This document shows positions 12,789-23,598 of a DNA stretch of 64,000 nucleotides, piece after piece. A program made the translations under genes and the position numbers. Every line of letters begins with the position of its first letter. Positions within the stretch are counted from its first letter, which is position 1. The DNA comes from Thelonectria olida. Taxonomy: Eukaryota; Ascomycota; Sordariomycetes; Hypocreales; Nectriaceae. The notes under the pieces were generated by a model. It was not told where the DNA came from. It was given only the letters and a program-made list of their open reading frames with translations, and ran no database searches. Location of the stretch: NCBI GenBank assembly GCA_020736575.1, contig JAGPYM010000006.1, positions 1,178,001 to 1,242,000 of the forward strand, in the 5' to 3' direction.

Positions 12789-13176
12789 TCTCATTGTAAG
12801 AGATGGCTGGGATACACGACTCGGGAACTGGGGCTGGGATTGAGACTGAGGCAAAGGTGGCTTAGACGCACAAGACCGAGATATACATACACGTCCGCAT
12901 TCCTTCACTGCTAATTGATTCTATTTGTCACTCAAACGTTCAACATGATTGGGGCGGTGAAGCTACTTCAATCAACTCCTCACGATCATCAAAGGGACAC
13001 AAAGTTGGGTTGGATACTATTTATACTTGTCATTAAGTGCGCCTAGAGCGCGTTGGTTGCTAAGGTGATGCGTTTCATTGATACAGTCGAGGTCATTAGC
13101 CCATTTCCCATTCCCAGTCCTCATTCATTCATTCATGCTCCCTTTGATTACCACAGAAAGGGCAAACTTCAGAGTT

Positions 13177-13857
13177 CTACTCATCCCAGTTGACACCCTT
13201 CACGTCGTTGTAACATCTGGTGTCGAGAGCGAAGTCGTGGCTGGAGAGGGAGCCCTCAGGCAAGTCCTCCAACTCGGCACACTCGGGAATCAGACGGATG
13301 GGAGCACAATCCTCTGGGACATCCTTGATGAAGTTGGTCTGTTTGATGACAATAAACTTCTTGCCTCCGTAGTATGCCAGGGGCTCGTTACAGGCGAAGA
13401 AGGTCTCGGGAAGGAGGTAGGTAAACTTCTTCAAAGCAGACACTTGGATACCGGGAGTTCCAGGTCCATTGTCCAGGGTTGCAACAGACACGGGGCTTTC
13501 CTCGTCCTTGGTGAGCTTCAGGCCGACGGGGAAGAGAGGAGTGCCGCCATCAGTGATTGTGGTGGCCTGGCTCGCTTGATATTCTTCCTCGGTTCCGTTT
13601 TGGTAGAAGATGCGGCCGGTAGATTCGTAACTGTTGACGCCGACAAGAGCCAAACCAGCTCCAGTGTGGATGCTAGCGATGTAGTAGTTCTGGATGGGGG
13701 TTTCGAAGTCTCTTGAGGGGTCTGTGACGTTGACGACGAGTCTAAAGCCCTTGGAGATTTGTGATGCTCTCGCTCGGGCAGCAATGCCTGTGGGGACCCG
13801 CATGGGCGAGGCAACGGCGAGGCCGAGGAGGCCGAGGAAGAATGCTGAAGCAATCAT
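13177..13857 (-). CDS. Small secreted protein of fungal type (DUF7907-like)
   Basis: Intronless gene for 226 residues. The N-terminus MIASAFFLGLLGLAVAS is a clear signal peptide with likely cleavage after ASP or VAS, and a short Arg-rich pro-like stretch follows. The mature part has the pattern FRLVVNVTDPSRDF, then SIHTGAGLALVG, which I associate with a widespread family of uncharacterised fungal secreted proteins (DUF7907). There are four cysteines in the C-terminal half (FFACNEP, DCAPI, PECAEL, TRCYND), which could form two disulfides. No enzyme motif is visible. It is convergent with the ABC transporter. The function is unknown; surface protein or effector-like roles are only possibilities. 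Confidence 0.85.
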   Translation of the reverse strand: MIASAFFLGLLGLAVASPMRVPTGIAARARASQISKGFRLVVNVTDPSRDFETPIQNYYIASIHTGAGLALVGVNSYESTGRIFYQNGTEEEYQASQATTITDGGTPLFPVGLKLTKDEESPVSVATLDNGPGTPGIQVSALKKFTYLLPETFFACNEPLAYYGGKKFIVIKQTNFIKDVPEDCAPIRLIPECAELEDLPEGSLSSHDFALDTRCYNDVKGVNWDE

Positions 13858-15388
13858 GGTGTTGATGAATGTGGTTGGCTGGCTGATGGATTGCCGTGAG
13901 TGACGGATATCACTGGGATGGAGTCAAGCGAAGGGTGGGCAGTTCCAGCAACAAGAGCGAGTAGTTAATAAACCCAACCGAGACAAGGCAAGACAGAGTG
14001 AGTGAGACCTTTGATGATGATGAGGATGTCAGAATGATTTTGGAGAGTATGAGAAACAACAAAACGAAAGATGGATCCCCATGTCTCTCTTATAGAAATA
14101 CGAAGTCGGTCGTCCTGTGCAACTCAGGCAAGCAGGAGTGAGGTGACGATGGAAAAGTGGACCTGAGCCCGAAGTCGAGGCCCAAACGGAGAGGAGGAGC
14201 GGCGGAGGGGAGGAAGGAGGAGGCTGGACGTCAAGGGATCGCTGCCCCAGTGGTCCTGCTGCGCACCTACCCCCCGAGAATTGGGCCTAGATCCGCTGTA
14301 AAGTCCGCCGCGGGCCACTGAGCGCCTTTCCCCTAGCGTCGATCTGCTAGGGGACCGCCGTCGGCCTCTCGAGCGCATGGCGGGGTGCCCCTGGAGACGA
14401 GAGAGGCAGATCCGTTACTGCGGGCTTGACATGTCAGAATGAGGTCATAATCCGGCCGAAATTCTCCGCAGCTGCTCTTTACTCGGGACCGCCTTTCATG
14501 AGTTCGACGCAGAAAGAGCTGTGAAGGAGTTGAGAAGGGATAAAGGGTGGGTTATCCCAATTTGGGACACGGCAATCATCATGTTTCATCTCCACCTACC
14601 TATGTTCCTGTCCTGTCATCTGATCCTGCAGATTCCTTCATCTACATCATTCTTTCCATTCGAAATCCTCATCGCCTGGCTGCGGGGAAAGCCACTTCCA
14701 CCGTTTCAGCTCGACTAACACGCCCGACCACGCAAAGCGCTTCGCCCCATCACGACCAAGACAGACAAGGAAGCAACTCAGCAATGGAGTCGAGCATCAA
14801 TTACAAACAACGGTACAGCCCAGCGATATTCTCGCTAGGCCGACTGTTGAGTACAGTTGAACAGAGTCCCGCAGGTCACACCATTAACAAGTCTCGCTGC
14901 TACCAGTCTCCAGCGAAACCCAATCCAGTGGAACCTCTGGCAAAGCCGACTCAGTCACTCGGATTTTCAGGCACACAGAGAAAGGAAAGAGCTTGGAGGT
15001 GATTTGCGTGATTTGCATGCCAACTGCCCCCTCTCTCTCATGACGGCATATCCCAACGTCACAGCTCTTGCTCAATGGCCCCACGACACGTCTCTGTCTT
15101 GGGGCTTCCTTGTAGAGACGAATTTGAGTGACGCAACAACAGTCCACACGCGCTTGCAGTCCCATTAAATCGTAGTCGGTATAGAGCTGTGTGCTTGGCT
15201 GCGGCTCTTGAAGAGGGTCCTGGGGCGGTTGGGACATCTGCAACCGGAAAACATGCATCTTTAGCAAGCCTATCCTCGTATCGGCACCCGGGGAGAAGCC
15301 AGTTGCTACGTGTAGCCACACACATGCCTCGACCCTGAAAGCAATATGTGGGCTATGCCCTCATCTGCCTCGGCATTGGATCATCGTC
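13858..15388. other. Intergenic, no supported gene (1.5 kb)
   Basis: Upstream side of the secreted-protein gene. It contains a purine-rich stretch (gaggaggag-type, about 14190-14225), a GC-rich block to about 14400 and scattered short frames with no family resemblance. Nothing here is called coding. Confidence 0.6.
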
Positions 15389-16330
15389 TCAGGCACGGAT
15401 GCCCGGCTTTCCCTCTTGTGCGGCAGCCCAGATGTGTATTGCATGCTCACACACCTTGAAGTGATCCAAGAACTTTTCTCGTGTATACACAAGTCGTCGG
15501 AGCAGAAAAGCTTCTTCGGACGGCGCAATTCTCATGGCCATTTGGCAGCCTCTGCAGGAGACACCCGTCTGGATCTCGCCCGTCCTTGGACTGAAGCATG
15601 GCAAGATGACGGAGGCTTCGAATCCGAGTCCAGGCAGATGCATATCTTGGAAATAAGTTGGAGCCGGCTCGGGACGTCCTAATGCACGTAGGACTTGGAT
15701 GCAGTGTCGTTCTGAGACAAGGTAAGTTCGGCCGCCTCGTACCGCGCTCGCCGCGCTGTTCGTTGACGATAATGTGTGGAAGATGGGGACAAACTCCCCA
15801 AGTTGATCAGCCGACATGTCAACCTCGTTGGCCAGCTTCTCAAGAGGTGCAGCACTCAAACCCCCTGCCGACTCAATGCAGGTGAAGCAGCATTTTGTCA
15901 GCGTCGGCAAAAATAAGTAGCCCGCGAAGTAACCGCAAGACTGACAGTCTTGTGTCAAGAGCGCTTTTTGCAGAGACGTTATTGCGACATGGTGGCCGAT
16001 ATCGGCTCGGAGCAGCGCGCAGAGGGCTGGAAGCGCATGGTCACCGACTTGATGATATTCTGGAATAGAAGCAACAATAGCTCTTGAGCGCTTGTTGACT
16101 TGGCTGAAGTTGAAGCCGGCCGAGACGTCGAGCATGAGGCAGATGTTGGAGAGGATCTCGACGGGGAGAAGATCGAGCGAGCCAAGGCCAGCATCGGGGC
16201 CATCTCCGAAGGGCTTGAAGATGGATGAGCGCACCTGATCGCAGTGGTGGGAGTCGATTTGGATGACGGAGCGACCAAAGTCTTCGCAATGGTACGAAAC
16301 CGCCCGGAGGATTGCTTCAGGGTTGGCCAT
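15389..16330 (-). CDS. F-box domain protein with paired cysteines
   Basis: Single-exon gene, 313 residues. Residues about 50-95 form an F-box (LDLLPVEILSNICLML, then FNFSQVNKRSRAIVAS). F-box proteins recruit targets to an SCF ubiquitin ligase through Skp1. Downstream are cysteine pairs, CQSCGYF, KCCFTCI and SCRGCQMAM, a pattern seen in many fungal F-box proteins of unknown target; they could bind zinc. The C-terminal part REKFLDHFKVCEHAIHIWAA is amphipathic. The start is the first ATG, MANPEAILRA at 16330, followed upstream by a T-rich tract. The target is unknown. Confidence 0.82.
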   Translation of the reverse strand: MANPEAILRAVSYHCEDFGRSVIQIDSHHCDQVRSSIFKPFGDGPDAGLGSLDLLPVEILSNICLMLDVSAGFNFSQVNKRSRAIVASIPEYHQVGDHALPALCALLRADIGHHVAITSLQKALLTQDCQSCGYFAGYLFLPTLTKCCFTCIESAGGLSAAPLEKLANEVDMSADQLGEFVPIFHTLSSTNSAASAVRGGRTYLVSERHCIQVLRALGRPEPAPTYFQDMHLPGLGFEASVILPCFSPRTGEIQTGVSCRGCQMAMRIAPSEEAFLLRRLVYTREKFLDHFKVCEHAIHIWAAAQEGKPGIRA

Positions 16331-17147
16331 GATGCCCTTTTTTTTTTGTTCAGCCCTGAGGAACTCGTCTTTGTTTGTGGTAGGCGATGGGAAGGGACTT
16401 TATGATGTGGCGATGGTGGGGATGTTGGGGAAGGCCTGTAGATTGATAAGATAATCAGTGGGACATCTGAGCTGTTTTGTTAATGTGGGGGTGAGTCAGC
16501 GGTTAGAGGGAAGCCCAAGGAAACGGGAAAATTGTGAAGACGGCAGGTAGGTAAATAAAGGATGTCGATTGATGATGGAAGGGACCTATGTGCTTTTTTT
16601 TTCCTTTGGGAGAGGTATAACTCCCTCACTACACCCCATCAAGGGAAGCGTCATGATGGCGCAACCGTGATGGGGTCTTTGGTGCTCTCACTTATAAACT
16701 GGCCAGCACATGATGATGGCCACCTACCTGGTTGTGTTTGTTATTTGAACCTGTTGGACGATCCGATAAAAGCACTTCAAGAATTGGAGTCCCACGTCCA
16801 CTTCGGTGGTGATCGTGCAACCATCCTCCATTCATGGAGAGCATCAATGGATCTGTAGGCTAGAAAAGGGCAACTGCAAGACGCCGAGGAGCACAGAAAG
16901 AGCCAGCGACTCAAAACGGGCCCGGAAGGCGTTTGCGGCAGTATTGGTCAGTCTTGCTTGGTGTTAGGGTCAATACAAGCAGAAGGCCCAGATAATGTTA
17001 GAGGGCAGGTCGAGGCATAGTGCTTGTTGTACATAAGTAGAGTGCTCACTCTTCCTATCCAGGTGGCTTTGAGAGAAGACAAGCATTGTTCAAAAAGGCC
17101 ATTACGTCTCATCTATACAAGAAAACCCGTTCCGGAAAAAAACCATT
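16331..17147. other. Intergenic, no supported gene (0.8 kb)
   Basis: Likely promoter region of the F-box gene and of the small gene at 17148. Poly-T and poly-A tracts occur (about 16340 and 17137). No coding signal was found. Confidence 0.6.
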
Positions 17148-17491
17148 ATGAACCAGCTCCCCCAAAATTTCAACGATGAAGCCGAGTCCGCGGAGGCTTC
17201 ATCCTCAGTGAACCCGTTGATTCGATTACCAGGTCAATTCGCTCAAGTAATCCTCCCAGCATGGAAAACCTAACGCTGACTCCAATGTCTACACATGAAT
17301 AAGCAGGTCCGCAGTCTCAACCACAGCTTGTGCATGGTGTACCGCACGCCGCGCCCATCAATGCTCCTCAACACACCATGTCTAACATGTTGCCTGGCAA
17401 TAACAACGACGACGACAACAATAATAACAACAACCCGACCCTTGGTTCACCTGCTGTGATTAACGGAACGGCGACTAGTTTCCGATGCTAA
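17148..17491 (+). CDS. Small Asn/Asp-rich hypothetical protein (2 exons)
   Basis: A gene too short to stand out by length. Exon 1 (17148-17232) starts MNQLPQNFNDEAESAEASSS. A GT-AG intron at 17233-17306 joins it in frame to exon 2 (17307-17491). Total is 89 residues. The second exon is rich in Pro, Gln and His and contains a run GNNNDDDNNNNNNNP encoded by aac/aat/gac codons. It ends TATSFRC. There is no signal peptide and no known domain. Alternatively, exon 2 may splice at GTGATT (about 17457) to an acceptor at 17604 after a good polypyrimidine tract, which would add a 17605-17834 exon reading GHIFGLTQGHLLVAISSA. I cannot choose between the two. Expression is unproven. Confidence 0.45.
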
Positions 17492-18332
17492 GGTTATCTA
17501 GATAATGGAGGCACCAGTGTAGGAAGAAGTTAGATACGAGGAGGGCATTAACGTCAGTGCGGATTGAGGCCAACTTCTTCTATCATCAGCTGACTTCTTT
17601 TTAGGACACATATTCGGACTCACACAAGGCCACTTGCTTGTCGCTATCTCGAGTGCGGACACAGATTTGCGAAACCTGTTGGAAGGGAAGCCCATAAGAC
17701 GAAGCATAGACAAGGTTAGTCTCCGATCACGAATCGGTTCCATTGCTCGAAGTGTTTGCGAGGGTTTGGGAGAGCGTTTCGTATCACTGATCATGTGCGA
17801 GAGGCACATCCTGACTTCTATCATGAGTGGTTAAGCTTCGTAAATGGGGTGGGTAGCTGAATGGGATATTTTTCTTTACTTCTTTAGCACAGTACCTGTC
17901 ATCCATCCTGGATGAAAAGTGCTATCCTTGTCCCTAACTTTAAGAGTGAGGTTCGAAGTGAGGTTAGGAAACTGGAAAGTCTACTTCTCTTGGCGTGGCA
18001 GGACTCGGCTGCACTCTGGCGTTGACTTATCGCCCTGTAGGTTGGACGCTGAAGTGAGGTGAAAGATACTTAACTGGCAATGTGCGCACATCTTCGATCG
18101 CTTATAGGCTGCTGATCTAAAGCCCCCCTCATATCTCACGTCTACAACACGGGCAGAGCCTCCGCATATGCAGCTTCAACGAAGATATTCCCAGATACCA
18201 ACTTGAGCTGAACGAAAGTACACCTCACAGCCAAAATCTTTAGACATTCTCCTCTTGTCCAGTCACGCATGCAGGCTTCCAAGACATCCGTGGGCTAGTG
18301 AGTTGATCTCCGTCCTTGGGCTCTCTTGTCTA
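17492..18332. other. Mostly unassigned, possible extra exon at 17605-17834
   Basis: Contains a well-formed acceptor (cttctttttag, ending 17604) followed by an open plus-strand frame to 17834. No homology is recognised. The remainder shows no coding signal. Confidence 0.35.
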
Positions 18333-18688
18333 ATGATTTTGCCAACCTACTTTTCTTGTTTCTCCCTCTTTCTTCGTACATTAATTCAACAATTCCTATC
18401 TAACGTCAACATCTCTACTGGTAGCTGCGGCGCATCTCTATACGACCTGTCAGTGTTGGATTCCGCCTGCGCAATGCTACGCAACAAGAAGAATGTCGAA
18501 ATATTGCTCACTTGTTGCGGCGATGCGGATGTTGCGTCCTATGGTAACGACTACTGAATATTTTCCCTTGCCATAGCCCAAACCGTTGGCGACTCACCAA
18601 TTGCCGCTTGGACTTCGGCATCGGCCTGGGGGACGTCTTCTGTCGTGACTACGAAAATGCTACCACTAATGACTACCTAGGTACCTAA
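18333..18688 (+). pseudogene. Decayed gene for a small cysteine-rich secreted protein
   Basis: From about 18400 the plus strand encodes STGSCGASLYDL, then LDSACAMLRNKKN, LLTCCGDADVASYGND. This matches the layout of a common fungal family of small Cys-rich, often GPI-anchored secreted proteins (pattern C..C..CC..NDC..YC). After GND the expected cysteine codon is tac and the next codon is an in-frame TGA (18555-18557). The family-like text then resumes as LAIAQTVGD. Near 18591-18600 the frame changes, and the C-terminal block NCRLDFGIGLGDVFCRDYEN appears in another frame and stops at 18688. At least one nonsense change, lost cysteines and one indel are therefore present. Family assignment rests on pattern memory and should be treated as inference; the disruptions are directly visible. 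Confidence 0.6.
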
Positions 18689-19588
18689 GGTAGCTACGGT
18701 AAGACTGAGGAGGAATATGGAGACCTATGGTACTCCTAACAATGCAGCTCTACCCATCCTAGGTAACCTATTATCATCATTTCAATGCCAGAGAACCGAT
18801 TCAGTTTGTGTTATGAAACCGCTGTGCAGCTAAGCATGCATATCTCTGCTACATAGGTACATAGGTATGGGAAATGTTGATTGAGTGCTGGCTTAGAATT
18901 GCGTACCCAGCTTAGCACGTCCCAACGGCTCGGTTCACGCTGAGGGGAAAGGGGAACCAACCCGGTGTCATCAAGCTTCCAACGGGACCTGGCTAAGCTC
19001 TTAATGCGCGCAACTTAGACGGCCGTTCTGCCAGGGGCACCCAACCTAACCTAGGAGCCCCCATCCAGCTCCAATTCCAAGTGACAGCCCAGGTGCCCTT
19101 GAGTGAGCTCCAACGTGTGTGCGAACAGTTTAGGCAAGTTCTGCAGCAAAAGGGCCTCGAGATCGCGCTAAATTTGCGGGGGCATATTCCCTGTCCCTGT
19201 GTAAATGTTGGCAAATGGACCTGTCCATTCCATCCGTCTCGTCCATGTCAGGTCGCCATGTGCGCCAACAGTTCATTAGGGCTGTCCCAAGGTCCCGTGT
19301 GGAGCAGACCGCCTCTGAACGTTAACTAGATGGTGCCCTATGGAGGCCAGGTTCCATCCCCGTCATTCGTACCTAGGTTGGTACCTAAGAGAGCGTGCCG
19401 TCCAATTGGACCCGCAGCATCGACGAGCACAAGCAAAGAAGCGCTGATACATCCATAGTCCAGTTCAACTTCTTCTGTTCAACCTTCCCCTCACTTCTTC
19501 ATTCCAACCGCTGTCCACCTCTACCGTCACGTTTGTTGCGTTCCATTTCCCTTCCGAGCTGCCTCGAGCAGCCAACCCGACGTCCGTC
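18689..19588. other. Intergenic with clustered ACCTAGGTA-type words
   Basis: Upstream region of the F-box/ankyrin gene. Words built on CCTAGGTAC / GGTACCTA recur near 18675-18690, 18758-18770, 18856-18868 and 19370-19387. A C/T-rich promoter stretch lies at about 19460-19560. No coding call. Confidence 0.5.
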
Positions 19589-22420
19589 ATGACGACGCTG
19601 GACCGCCTTCCCAATGAAGTCCTCATCGCCATCGCCTCCCTTCTCCACAAGAAGCACGATCTCGCCGCCCTCTCCCGCGCAAACCATCACTGCCACGACA
19701 TCGCCAACCCCATCCTCTGGAAACGAGAGGCCAAGTCAGATCGCCCCGGTGCCCTGCACTGGTCCATCGAATGCGACAACCTAGGCGTATTCAACCGCGC
19801 CCTCGAAGCCGGTGTCAGCCCTAGTCGAGTGGCATATTCACACAAGCCCAAGTCGCGAATCGACCCAAAGTACAAGTGGTGGAACTATCACAGCGCCTAC
19901 TACGATGATACGTCGTGGCAGATAGACGGCGACAGCGAATCTGTAAACCTCGATCCTTCCTACATCCTTCACGACAAGTGCAACTGCTTTGAGGGCGGTT
20001 GCGACGATGGCATCTTCAATGACTGCTCGTGGGAGCCCATCCATGTCGCGGCGAGCAAGGGCAGAATCGACATGGTGAAGACTCTTTTGGAAAAGGGCGC
20101 CGATATCAACGCGTTTTCGTGGGGATTCTGTCTATGCCGTCCGCACTTACCCATCGAAGCCTTCAGCGATTCGCGAGCTGTCGACGAGGATGAGCTGGAA
20201 GATCTCCACGGCGGCGGCTGGACACCTTTGCACGTTGCCATTTGCCACGGCCAAACTGAAACTGCAAAGTTTCTTCTAAGTAAGGGGGCTAGCGCCGTCA
20301 TCTATCAAGGGGTAGACGTTATGCCGCCCAATTTCCCAGCAGGCAGGTTCAGTCTCACAGCTTTGCATCACGCCGCCAAACACAACATGGTCGACTTACT
20401 GGAGTATCTTGTGGATAATCGAATTCAAGAAGAAGTGGATTGTCAGGGGCCATTTCTGGGTACGCCTCTGTTCCAAGCCATCTGGTACGGCCACTGGGAC
20501 ACAGCAGTGCCTTGGCTGCTAGAGAAGGGCGCCAACATCGATTGCCGCCTCCGCGAAACAAATCTCACGCCTCTCATGATGGCCAGCTACTCGCGCCGCT
20601 TTGGAGACGCTTCCAAACTCGTTGACCTTGGCGCTGATGTCACCATATTGACCATCCACCAATTCACCATCCTACACCTGATCCTAGGTCCCGGCCAGGC
20701 TCACGAGGATGACGACCCGAATTGGCCAGGAAAGCCGCAAAGACAAGTTGTAAAGGATGATGTGACAGAAGCCGAGATTATTAACAAATTCATCGCCAAA
20801 GGCTTCCCGGTTGACGCTCGGGAAGGACTTCTTGGCATGACTCCGCTCATGGTCGCAAGTGCAAGCTGCAACATAGACTCCATGAAGGCGCTTATTTCCA
20901 ACGGAGCAGATGTCGATGCCGTTGACCATGAAGGGCTCTCGTCTCTGGCCCGAATCGGCGAGGCGGCCGAAGGACCGGCCATTTGCCGGCTCCACGAAGC
21001 TGGGAAAATGCTATTGGACGCCGGTGCCACCATCAAAGACGCTGTGGAGGACCTCACGCCTCTAAACATTATTTGCTCGCGCCGCTGCGAGATATACGAG
21101 GACTATGAGTGGGAGGAACAGCATGCGGAACTGGCGAAACTTCTCATCGAGAGAGGTGCCGATCCCAACGACAAGGGTGTCTCCTGCGCTCGTCCCTTCA
21201 CGGACGCTCTGCTACACGGGAACTACATCCTTGCAGAAGCAATTCTTGACTCCGGTGGCCGTCCGGCGCCCGACGACATCACCGACATTCTGACAAAGTC
21301 AGTTACAGACATATACGACGGCGGCAGGACTGCGTGGATTATGAGCTTGGACTTTGCCAAGCACTCCATAACTAGACCTTCCGAGGTTTTCTTGGCCCAG
21401 CTTGTCAAAACGGCGCTGGAAGGGCAGTTGTGGACACGAGTTTCGGACCTCATCACGGCAGTTCCAGATCTTTCCGATGACATTCGGAAGGGGTTGATGC
21501 ATCGATGTTTATCGAATGGAACCTTGTCTGGAGATGACCCATCGAAACTTGTTCAAACTCTCCTAGACCGCGGCGAGGATCCCAACGAGCTCTGGGAAGG
21601 TGAACCGCCTATTTACTATAGTCTCAAATCCGGCTATTGTTGGCGATCAACCCCCGTACTGATTAACGCCGGTGCGGACATCCATCTGTCGACAGAGTCT
21701 ATGCCTGACGGCGCCTTCATTTACTCTATCACCCAGAACTACCATTCTCAGTCGTTACAGATGATGGTCAAGCACCCTGCTGCGCTTACCGATCTGCCGT
21801 TGAGACTCCATCAAGCAACCTGGGCTACACTGATTCGGGATAATTCGCGTCCATCTGGCGGCAGTCCGTCGGAACAGCGTCCAAGCGTGTACTGGAATAT
21901 TGCACTCCGCATGCTCGCTGCTGGTCTCCGAACTGACGTGACGATGGGGGACGGTCGCGAATTGAAGGACATCGTGGAGCAAGCAATTCCAAAGGATTAC
22001 CCTCTAGGATCGGTGGAGCAAAATGTGCTCGAGAAGTTTGGCATTCCATATGAGGCGCCCGATTTTCCGTCAGATTATTCCAGTCCTAACGGCCCTTACG
22101 GAGGACAGATCTTCAACGAGGAGTCGGATGGTTCAGGTTTGGGAGTAGACGAGGGTTGGGCAGACAATCTAGGAACTTGGAGTATCGACCCGGCAGAAGT
22201 GGAACCTTTTCACGACCATCCCTTTTACAACCCTTACGACGAGGATGGTGAAGAAGACGAGGACGATGAAGACGACGAGGACGACGAGGATGAGGAGGAC
22301 GATGAGGATGACGGGGACGATGAGGATGATGAGTATGACGAGGACAGTGATTACGATCCCAGTGGCTGGCCGATGCCTGTACCAGTGCCCATGCCAATGC
22401 TTTTCGGTTTTCTCATGTGA
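19589..22420 (+). CDS. F-box and ankyrin-repeat protein with acidic tail
   Basis: Intronless, 943 residues. An F-box-like N-terminus (MTTLDRLPNEVLIAIASLLH, then LAALSRANHHCHDIANPILW) is followed by ankyrin repeats between about residues 60 and 720. Visible repeat cores are WEPIHVAASKGRIDMVKTLL, WTPLHVAICHGQTETAKFLL, LTALHHAAKHNMVDLLEYLV, GTPLFQAIWYGHWDTAVPWL and MTPLMVASASCNIDSMKALI. Some repeats are separated by inserts, for example a Cys-rich stretch CNCFEGGCDDGIFNDC near residue 130. Residues from about 885 are an Asp/Glu run from gac/gag/gat repeats, and the end is WPMPVPVPMPMLFGFLM. The combination suggests a substrate adaptor for an SCF ligase; the partner is unknown. The start is the first ATG of the frame and directly precedes the F-box. 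Confidence 0.9.
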   Translation: MTTLDRLPNEVLIAIASLLHKKHDLAALSRANHHCHDIANPILWKREAKSDRPGALHWSIECDNLGVFNRALEAGVSPSRVAYSHKPKSRIDPKYKWWNYHSAYYDDTSWQIDGDSESVNLDPSYILHDKCNCFEGGCDDGIFNDCSWEPIHVAASKGRIDMVKTLLEKGADINAFSWGFCLCRPHLPIEAFSDSRAVDEDELEDLHGGGWTPLHVAICHGQTETAKFLLSKGASAVIYQGVDVMPPNFPAGRFSLTALHHAAKHNMVDLLEYLVDNRIQEEVDCQGPFLGTPLFQAIWYGHWDTAVPWLLEKGANIDCRLRETNLTPLMMASYSRRFGDASKLVDLGADVTILTIHQFTILHLILGPGQAHEDDDPNWPGKPQRQVVKDDVTEAEIINKFIAKGFPVDAREGLLGMTPLMVASASCNIDSMKALISNGADVDAVDHEGLSSLARIGEAAEGPAICRLHEAGKMLLDAGATIKDAVEDLTPLNIICSRRCEIYEDYEWEEQHAELAKLLIERGADPNDKGVSCARPFTDALLHGNYILAEAILDSGGRPAPDDITDILTKSVTDIYDGGRTAWIMSLDFAKHSITRPSEVFLAQLVKTALEGQLWTRVSDLITAVPDLSDDIRKGLMHRCLSNGTLSGDDPSKLVQTLLDRGEDPNELWEGEPPIYYSLKSGYCWRSTPVLINAGADIHLSTESMPDGAFIYSITQNYHSQSLQMMVKHPAALTDLPLRLHQATWATLIRDNSRPSGGSPSEQRPSVYWNIALRMLAAGLRTDVTMGDGRELKDIVEQAIPKDYPLGSVEQNVLEKFGIPYEAPDFPSDYSSPNGPYGGQIFNEESDGSGLGVDEGWADNLGTWSIDPAEVEPFHDHPFYNPYDEDGEEDEDDEDDEDDEDEEDDEDDGDDEDDEYDEDSDYDPSGWPMPVPVPMPMLFGFLM
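22240..22360 (+). repeat. Trinucleotide (GAN)n low-complexity coding repeat
   Basis: Imperfect gac/gag/gat repeat inside the F-box/ankyrin gene encoding the Asp/Glu tail. Such tracts are prone to length change between strains. Confidence 0.8.
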
Positions 22421-23598
22421 TTGGGATGGTGGAAGATGCAGCTATTTTCTTTACGTTTCTTCTTTCTTTCTCTTATGACGTCCCCTGAGTGGGTAAAGCT
22501 CGCGGGATATCTAGCATCTTCGGGTTGGTAAATTTTGGCAGGCAGGAATGAGGGCATCCAGGACCAAGGCTTTGGGGAACAGACATATTCGGTTGATTAA
22601 ATGGATTGGCAGATGGGAATGATTTGACGGACACTGTTTCGGTGATGAAAAATTGAGCACCTATAGGGCAGTCGAAGAGGTTATACCTACGCCGGAGTTG
22701 AGGATTTGAGAAAGTAATGCGCTCTTGTTGTCTAGCAAGGCCAAATATGTCATTCATTGAAAAATAGCCTGTACCCTTTAGGCATGTTCCATGTTTTTGT
22801 TTGCTTTTATCAAGGGTGCAAAGTGCATGAGCTGTTTCGTCAGTAGGAACTTGGAGCAAGGTAGACTAGGTATGATATAAATCAGAGCGCGCCTTGCCAT
22901 CGATGATGAATCTCTTCGACACCGGGGAATTCAGTTATTCCAACGGAAAAGAGAACCTTGAGAGCTACGGAGATTTTCAGCCGTCCGTCCGGTCACGTCA
23001 AAGACCACGGTCGAGATGCGGAGAAAATATACCCAAGAGGGAAAAAAGCGGCGGCGACGGCGGCGGCTTGTTGAATCGCTCGGAGATTGAGGTGCGAGAA
23101 GCGTCCTCCCCCGCACATATCGGGCAAGACAGCTCTCCGGAGGGGACGCCGAATAGCGACGGGCAGAAGGAATGGGATGATTTACGGGCGTTTTATTTAC
23201 GATTACTGTTGGCCAAGTAGTTGATGAGTTCATTGTCGGCTGGGATGGTAAAATATCTCGTCTGGGCTGATGCGGATGAGATATCTTGTTGCTGGATGGG
23301 CGACAGAGGACGGTTTTGGTAGCAAGGGACAAGGATGGAGCTGATTTGAGACGCATGTCGTAGGATTAAGAAACGCCCTCCAGAGCATTCGTACTAGATA
23401 TGCAATGGGTATGCGTCCTAGGAATTTGGGGTGTGTGTGCGTGTGTGTTCAAAGTGCCTCATGCTGGAAAGAGGCGCATATCTCCGCACCAGCATCAAAG
23501 TGATAAATAAATCTTGGCTTCAACTGCAGGGGTTTTGCTCCGGGAGAGTGAGCTGGTGGGTATAATCGGCGGCGACTCTACGGCGTGTTGGACATGAC
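22421..23598. other. Intergenic, no supported gene (1.2 kb)
   Basis: An open frame at 22894-23220 on the plus strand (108 codons) has biased composition (Arg, Gly, Ser) and no recognisable domain. A short GT tract occurs near 23430-23448. Nothing is called. Confidence 0.5.

Noticed and set aside
22894..23220. 108-codon plus-strand frame (MPSMMNLFDTGEF...)
   Set aside because: Compositionally biased and without homology or clear promoter; a competing minus-strand frame covers the same stretch.
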